Part shown: positions 60,006 through 64,000 of the stretch, piece after piece
Numbering within the stretch: position 1 is the first letter of the stretch
How the letters are laid out: every line of letters begins with the position of its first letter
Assembly: GCF_964355755.1 (NCBI RefSeq)
Contig: NC_092670.1
Coordinates: forward strand, 32,663,795 to 32,727,794
Direction of reading: 5' to 3'
Length of the DNA stretch: 64,000 nucleotides
Origin: Antedon mediterranea
Lineage: Eukaryota > Echinodermata > Crinoidea > Comatulida > Antedonidae
Position numbers and translations under genes: made by a program
Notes under the pieces: generated by a model
Databases searched by the model: none
Told to the model about the DNA's origin: nothing
Seen by the model: the letters and a program-made list of their open reading frames with translations, nothing else

Positions 60006-61516
60006 TTACGGTAAATAAGTACTGCTATATATATGTTCGATTTGGCGTCTTGTAAGGGAATGTTGAAATATTTTCAGTTCATCTATTTTGCCATAGAAGG
60101 AGTTCTGGTCGCAATTCGGATGATCTTGTCCAATATAAATAGAAGACGTCGCAACAAGAATAGTACCCGTACAACAGCCATTGCAGTCTTGCACCTCACT
60201 GTCTAAGTAATATAGAGCTTGATGACCATCGTACGTGATAACAGCGTGGTAAAACTTATCAAAGGTATCAACACGGCTGACGCATCTGGTATTGCTATTA
60301 AGCTGCCATGAAACAAATCTAGTTTCGTTAACCATAAATGTGCCAATGCTCCACCGACCACCGCCACATCCAGACCAATTAGTAATCACAGTTTGACTGG
60401 TAGTGTAATTAGTATCACGATAAAACCAAACACTGATGGCAAACTCTAAGCCTAGATTAACATGAAATGCTTCCAACTCGACCGATTGGTTTCCATCAAA
60501 ATATACACTTTTACCGAGCACACCGTCTTCCTGTATCAATAGACTAAATAAACTGAACTGTGAATGAACAAGAACTTTTCTTTCAATTCCCAATATCTCA
60601 AATGTGTCATTTTCAAAACCGTAATAAATAGAGATCTCAGTGGGCACCAACGTATATGTGGTGGTACTAGATTTTGTTGTATATTTGATATCAATGGTCG
60701 ATGTATCAGCTGTCTGGTTACCCTTTTTATATTTAACACATTTTCTTTCTCCTACAATTTGAACACACCGATAACCTTCCGATAATTTTAGCAATGTTTG
60801 GTTGACGCTGGGACAGATGTCTCTAGAAACAACCGCATCTGCCTTTTGGTATGTTGAACCAATTGTTATAAATATCTACAATAAAACATTAATATCATTT
60901 AAAAAGACAGAATTATAGTACAGTTTTCAAATAAATTAGTATTTTACCATGTTTTATTTAAAGATGTAGTGCCTCAAAAAAACATGAAAAATAAAGTCAA
61001 ACTTTAAATAGGCCATTTTGGAATTTATTTGTTATTCACTTCTGTAAAAAAAAACCCAAAACAAACCTAAAAAAATTATTTCACTTATAAAAAAACAAAA
61101 GAAACGATTTAAACAAACAATTTGAGGCCTTTTTTGCTTTTTAGATCCAGTTTTTGGTCAAAGTGAATAACTATAATTATTACGTGACATTAAAATGAGA
61201 TATTAAAAAAAAAAATTGAAAAACAAGGCCATATACTGTACATGGCTGCAGTCGCGTGCTCATTGAGTTAGTGTTTACCGACCGACCGACCGACCGACCA
61301 TCCGACCGACATACTAGTAGTGAGATGTAGAGTCGCGTTTCAGGCGACTAAAAACCCCAACATTTAGGGGGACAATTTGTTCAACATTTAAAAGATCATT
61401 TTTATATTATTGAACAATATTTATAACTAAAATATCCGTAAAATTAGATTTTAACTTACCCAAACGATGGAATATAAGATTGCACAATTGGACAAATTAA
61501 TCTTAGCACAAAACAT
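60006..61516 (-). CDS. secreted LamG-domain protein 2
   Basis: Two minus-strand exons, 61516-61460 and 60875-60006, joined in phase 0 by a GT-AG intron to 308 residues. The signal peptide spans the junction (MFCAKINLSNCAILYSIVW then IFITIGS). The N-terminal region shares VNQTLLKLSEGYRCVQIVGE with its paralogues. The linker is serine/threonine-rich but lacks the 15-residue repeat. The LamG/jellyroll domain (about residues 95-300) shows ISIYYGFEN, FAISVWFYRD, FYHAVITYDGHQALYYLDSE, the motif DCNGCC, and GKIDELKIFQHSLTRRQIEH. It is more distant from LamG gene 1 than the pseudogene is. The intron carries a GTCGCGT short element (61222-61356). The role is presumably extracellular recognition; the ligand is unknown. 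Confidence 0.9.
60955..61215. repeat. dispersed repeat in the LamG 2 intron
   Basis: Related in order and orientation to 17215-17500 (AACATGAAAAATAAAG, TTTTTGGTCAAAGTGAATAA). Confidence 0.55.
61222..61356. mobile_element. GTCGCGT/ACCGACC element, short form 2
   Basis: Same ends as 55855-55962: AACAAGGCCATATACTG and CAGGCGACTAAAAAC, with ACCGACCGACCGACC between. Confidence 0.75.
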
Positions 61517-62515
61517 ACTTGTGTTTGTCTGGTGATACAGTGTTGTATGTATATGTCACTAGCAATCATGCATCGATTCAATGGCCTGTTTACCGCTTCT
61601 GCTCGAATTTCACACTAATCAAATTTTGCTTCCTTGATATAATTTGGATGTTACTAATTAAACGTTTAGATTAATAAATACATTATCTAAACATATTGCT
61701 ATTTCTAAATAAAAGTTTTGATTGTGTTTTAATAAAAAGTAATTAGTTTCAGTATTTACATTGTGCAATAATATTATATAGTAGAACGTTGAGTGTACCC
61801 TTGTCATTTGGTTGGTTAATTTCATATCACGTTCCGTTTAGTATTATAATTTAGAATTTAAAAGTTCTAGAATGCGGAGAACTTTACATTAAGTGTGTCA
61901 ATTGTGCTCGGCTATGTCAGAAATATAATTTACCTCCGCCAAATAGGTATATATAGTCGATCGCGTGTGTGTTTTTCTGTTTGTTTGTTAGCCGGATTAC
62001 TAAAAAAATAATTACAATATCTTTACCAAAATGCATCATTATAGATATGTGATCAAGGACCATTCAATTAAATTGGAGGCAATCCGGACAACCAGGGTCC
62101 CAATTCTGGAACTCCTTTTAGTATTATTTTTAGACCTGCTAGTGTTAAAAGATTGGAGAGAATTTTCAAAAGACGACGAGCAGTCTTAAAGTAATAAGTA
62201 AGCTTTATTTGCATTTTCTAACTACTTGTCCAAAAAAGGCACGAATTATAATTTGTGATTTGTAACTTTAAAACACAATTTTATTTGATTTACTGTTTTT
62301 TGATACGAGCAGTTTTAAAAAAACCTATTTCTTTTCAAATTCACCCGTTTGTTTTTTGGCGTTGCTTTTCTATTGTTAACTGAACTGAAAATATTGTTAG
62401 TTGAATGGCTGGTTACATAACCATTAGACCAACTTCTCATACACATGCTTGTAGTGAAATTAGCCTGAATCACACACAGCATTTTCCCGGATAAATTTTA
62501 CAGTAGGCGGAGGTA

Positions 62516-63000
62516 TGGGTTCCAGGACGATTCGGCACACTTTTGTGGGCCGAAACATCCCACTTTGTGTGCCGAACCTCTCACTTTTGACCAAATTCAT
62601 ATTCATTTTTTGGTATTTATCAAGTTTTTAAAGGTGCTTAACAATCCGTATTTTGACAATGTTGATATAATATATATAATAAATTACTTCAAAAACGTAA
62701 TTTTATATTCAATTCATTACTTCGAAAACCTTGTTTATTTCGTGCATTTGCCAAGCGGCCAAAAGAGGGCGTAACTTGTTTACATCGTTCGCGTGACTAA
62801 AAAATGATTATTTTCGACAATGTTTTCAAAATGTTTGCTTTGTTGCATCTTTATCCCTAGTAGTACTACCCCATAGTATCTCTGAAAATAAAGTTTGGGG
62901 AAAAAAGCAATATTTTGATGCTTATAAAATGCATTTCAAAGCCGATGAATTTAAGTTTGCAGAATCGTCTCAGGGCCGAATCAATTCCGGACCTACTGTA
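62516..63000. repeat. nested AT-rich insert with GCCGAA-rich edges
   Basis: Edges CGATTCGGCACACTTTTG and AGGGCCGAATCAATTCC are loosely inverted. The interior (frame 62565-62774) is not supported as coding. General design recalls the element at 25195-25985. Confidence 0.35.
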
Positions 63001-63196
63001 GGCCTACACCCACAGATAATGCCACAATGGATTCTTAACTTATACGCAACTCAATAAAACATTTTAAATTAGAGGGTACTCCGAGAGTACAAACCTGCGC
63101 CTACTGTAAAATTCCCCTACATAAAATATCCCCGGAAAATATATATACATTTTAAATTTTTTTCTGTAGTGTGCTAACTGCACACTACAGGTGTGG

Positions 63197-63264
63197 ATGA
63201 GAGTTTGGTGTAATGGTTATGTATCCAGCCTCTCACAGATCCCTGGTTCAATTCTCGCTTGGTT
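63197..63264 (+). repeat. tRNA-like sequence (glutamate-type), probably SINE or pseudogene
   Basis: TTTGGTGTAATGGTTATGTA resembles an A-box, CTCTCAC an anticodon loop with CTC, and TGGTTCAATTC a B-box, followed by a T run that would end polymerase III transcription. Stems are imperfect, so a functional tRNA is unlikely. Confidence 0.5.
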
Positions 63265-63583
63265 TTTTTAAAATTATTATTTTTTAAATTTTCTTTGACC
63301 CTGACCCTTCAAAATGTAACTACAATTATATGATGAGTCATTGATCATTGTGGCTAAGTTTGTGAGAATCGAATACAAACTGAGTAAAATATTTTATTGT
63401 TAGTTTTGACCTATGACCTTTCCCCCTCCTCAAAATCGAACTTGTCTGAGCTTTTGGGGCATATATCATTGTGGCTAAATTTGCCAGATTGCGAGAAAAA
63501 CCGTGGCCTCCAGGCTGTTCACAGACACACACACGAACATACATACAGGGGTGAAAATATAACATCCTTGGCGGAGGTAATTA

Positions 63584-64000
63584 ATACCAACAGACAAATC
63601 AATAATATAACAAACCATCTATCCAATTGTAATGAAGAGGTAAATGTTAGATTTGATTCTTAATACCTAAACAATATAAACGATCAATATCTAATATATA
63701 AATTTACGTAAGGGCAAAATTCGGTAAATTGCGCGTCGCACTACCAGATCTTAAGGCAAAATTAGATAACAATATTATTATTCGTCTTTCTCCCTCTTGC
63801 TGGATGCCCGCAAAGTTGATTTTAACGATTACAGCGATTTCAGAACAAAGCAGAGCGGCTGGTCTTTGCGTGTGGACGGGATCAGCCCTCGGATGGTTTA
63901 TTGAAAGATCTCCATTGGCTTCATAAAAAAAAAAAAGAATTTTGTACAAAGTTATTGTTTTTATTTATAACTGTATTTACTCTGTTGTTCCTTTGTACAT
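63584..64000. other. window end, no recognised gene
   Basis: Open frames on both strands cover 63704-63949 and end close to a 12-A run at 63926-63937. Composition is slightly less AT-rich than the surroundings, so a retroposed or partial exon is possible, but I recognise no family. Confidence 0.35.

Larger units (their letters stand above)
61932..63583. mobile_element. element bounded by ACCTCCGCCAA inverted ends
   Basis: The left side starts TACCTCCGCCAAATAGG, followed by a TGTTTGTTTGTTAGC run; the right side ends CATCCTTGGCGGAGGTA. This end type is widespread in marine invertebrate genomes. A second pair, TTTTACAGTAGGCG (62498) and CGCCTACTGTAAAA (63098), encloses 62500-63110 and suggests a nested insertion. 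Confidence 0.6.

Noticed and set aside
63704-63949. Gene at the right end of the window
   Set aside because: Both strands are open over the same interval, no family is recognised, and the A run next to it suggests a retroposed fragment at best.

Overview
This is nuclear DNA of an animal: AT-rich, full of spliced genes with GT-AG introns and crowded with transposon relics. There are no bacterial-style operons. The conserved genes (ERGIC3, ROMO1, MMTAG2) only say 'metazoan'. The secreted LamG proteins, the many small DNA transposons and the recurrent 'taggcctac' words suggest a marine invertebrate deuterostome, perhaps an echinoderm. That placement is inference.

Layout. 1-19.5 kb has no recognisable intact gene. 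It holds a hAT-type element (303-1921), a 3.8 kb foldback element (4163-7938), a large direct duplication (about 9.09-11.14 and 12.40-14.93 kb) separated by an array of a 14-bp palindrome (11931-12263), and assorted MITEs and SINEs. 19.5-27.3 kb is a five-exon minus-strand gene for an MMTAG2 (C1orf35)-like protein, its introns packed with repeats. 27.9-40.7 kb is an eleven-exon plus-strand gene for ERGIC3, arranged head-to-head with MMTAG2 (604 bp between start codons). The 8.7 kb eighth intron of ERGIC3 contains a four-unit tandem array of a Helitron-like repeat and, on the opposite strand, a complete ROMO1 gene. 42.2-46.2 kb is MITEs plus a 3 kb inverted structure. 47.4-61.5 kb is a minus-strand cluster of three related secreted LamG-domain genes: two intact two-exon genes and, between them, one pseudogene cut into pieces by three transposon insertions. 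61.9-64 kb is repeats.

How the genes relate. ERGIC3 (ER-Golgi cargo receptor), ROMO1 (mitochondrial inner membrane) and MMTAG2 (nuclear-type, basic) share no pathway; their arrangement is positional (shared promoter region, nested gene). The LamG genes are tandem paralogues that differ in signal peptide, threonine-rich linker and LamG sequence. No wholly new enzymatic or defence system was identified. The most informative observations are the LamG pseudogene, whose reading frame across two insertion sites returns when one copy of each target-site duplication is kept; a transposon that sits 14 nt from a splice acceptor of MMTAG2; the nested ROMO1; and the Helitron-like array.
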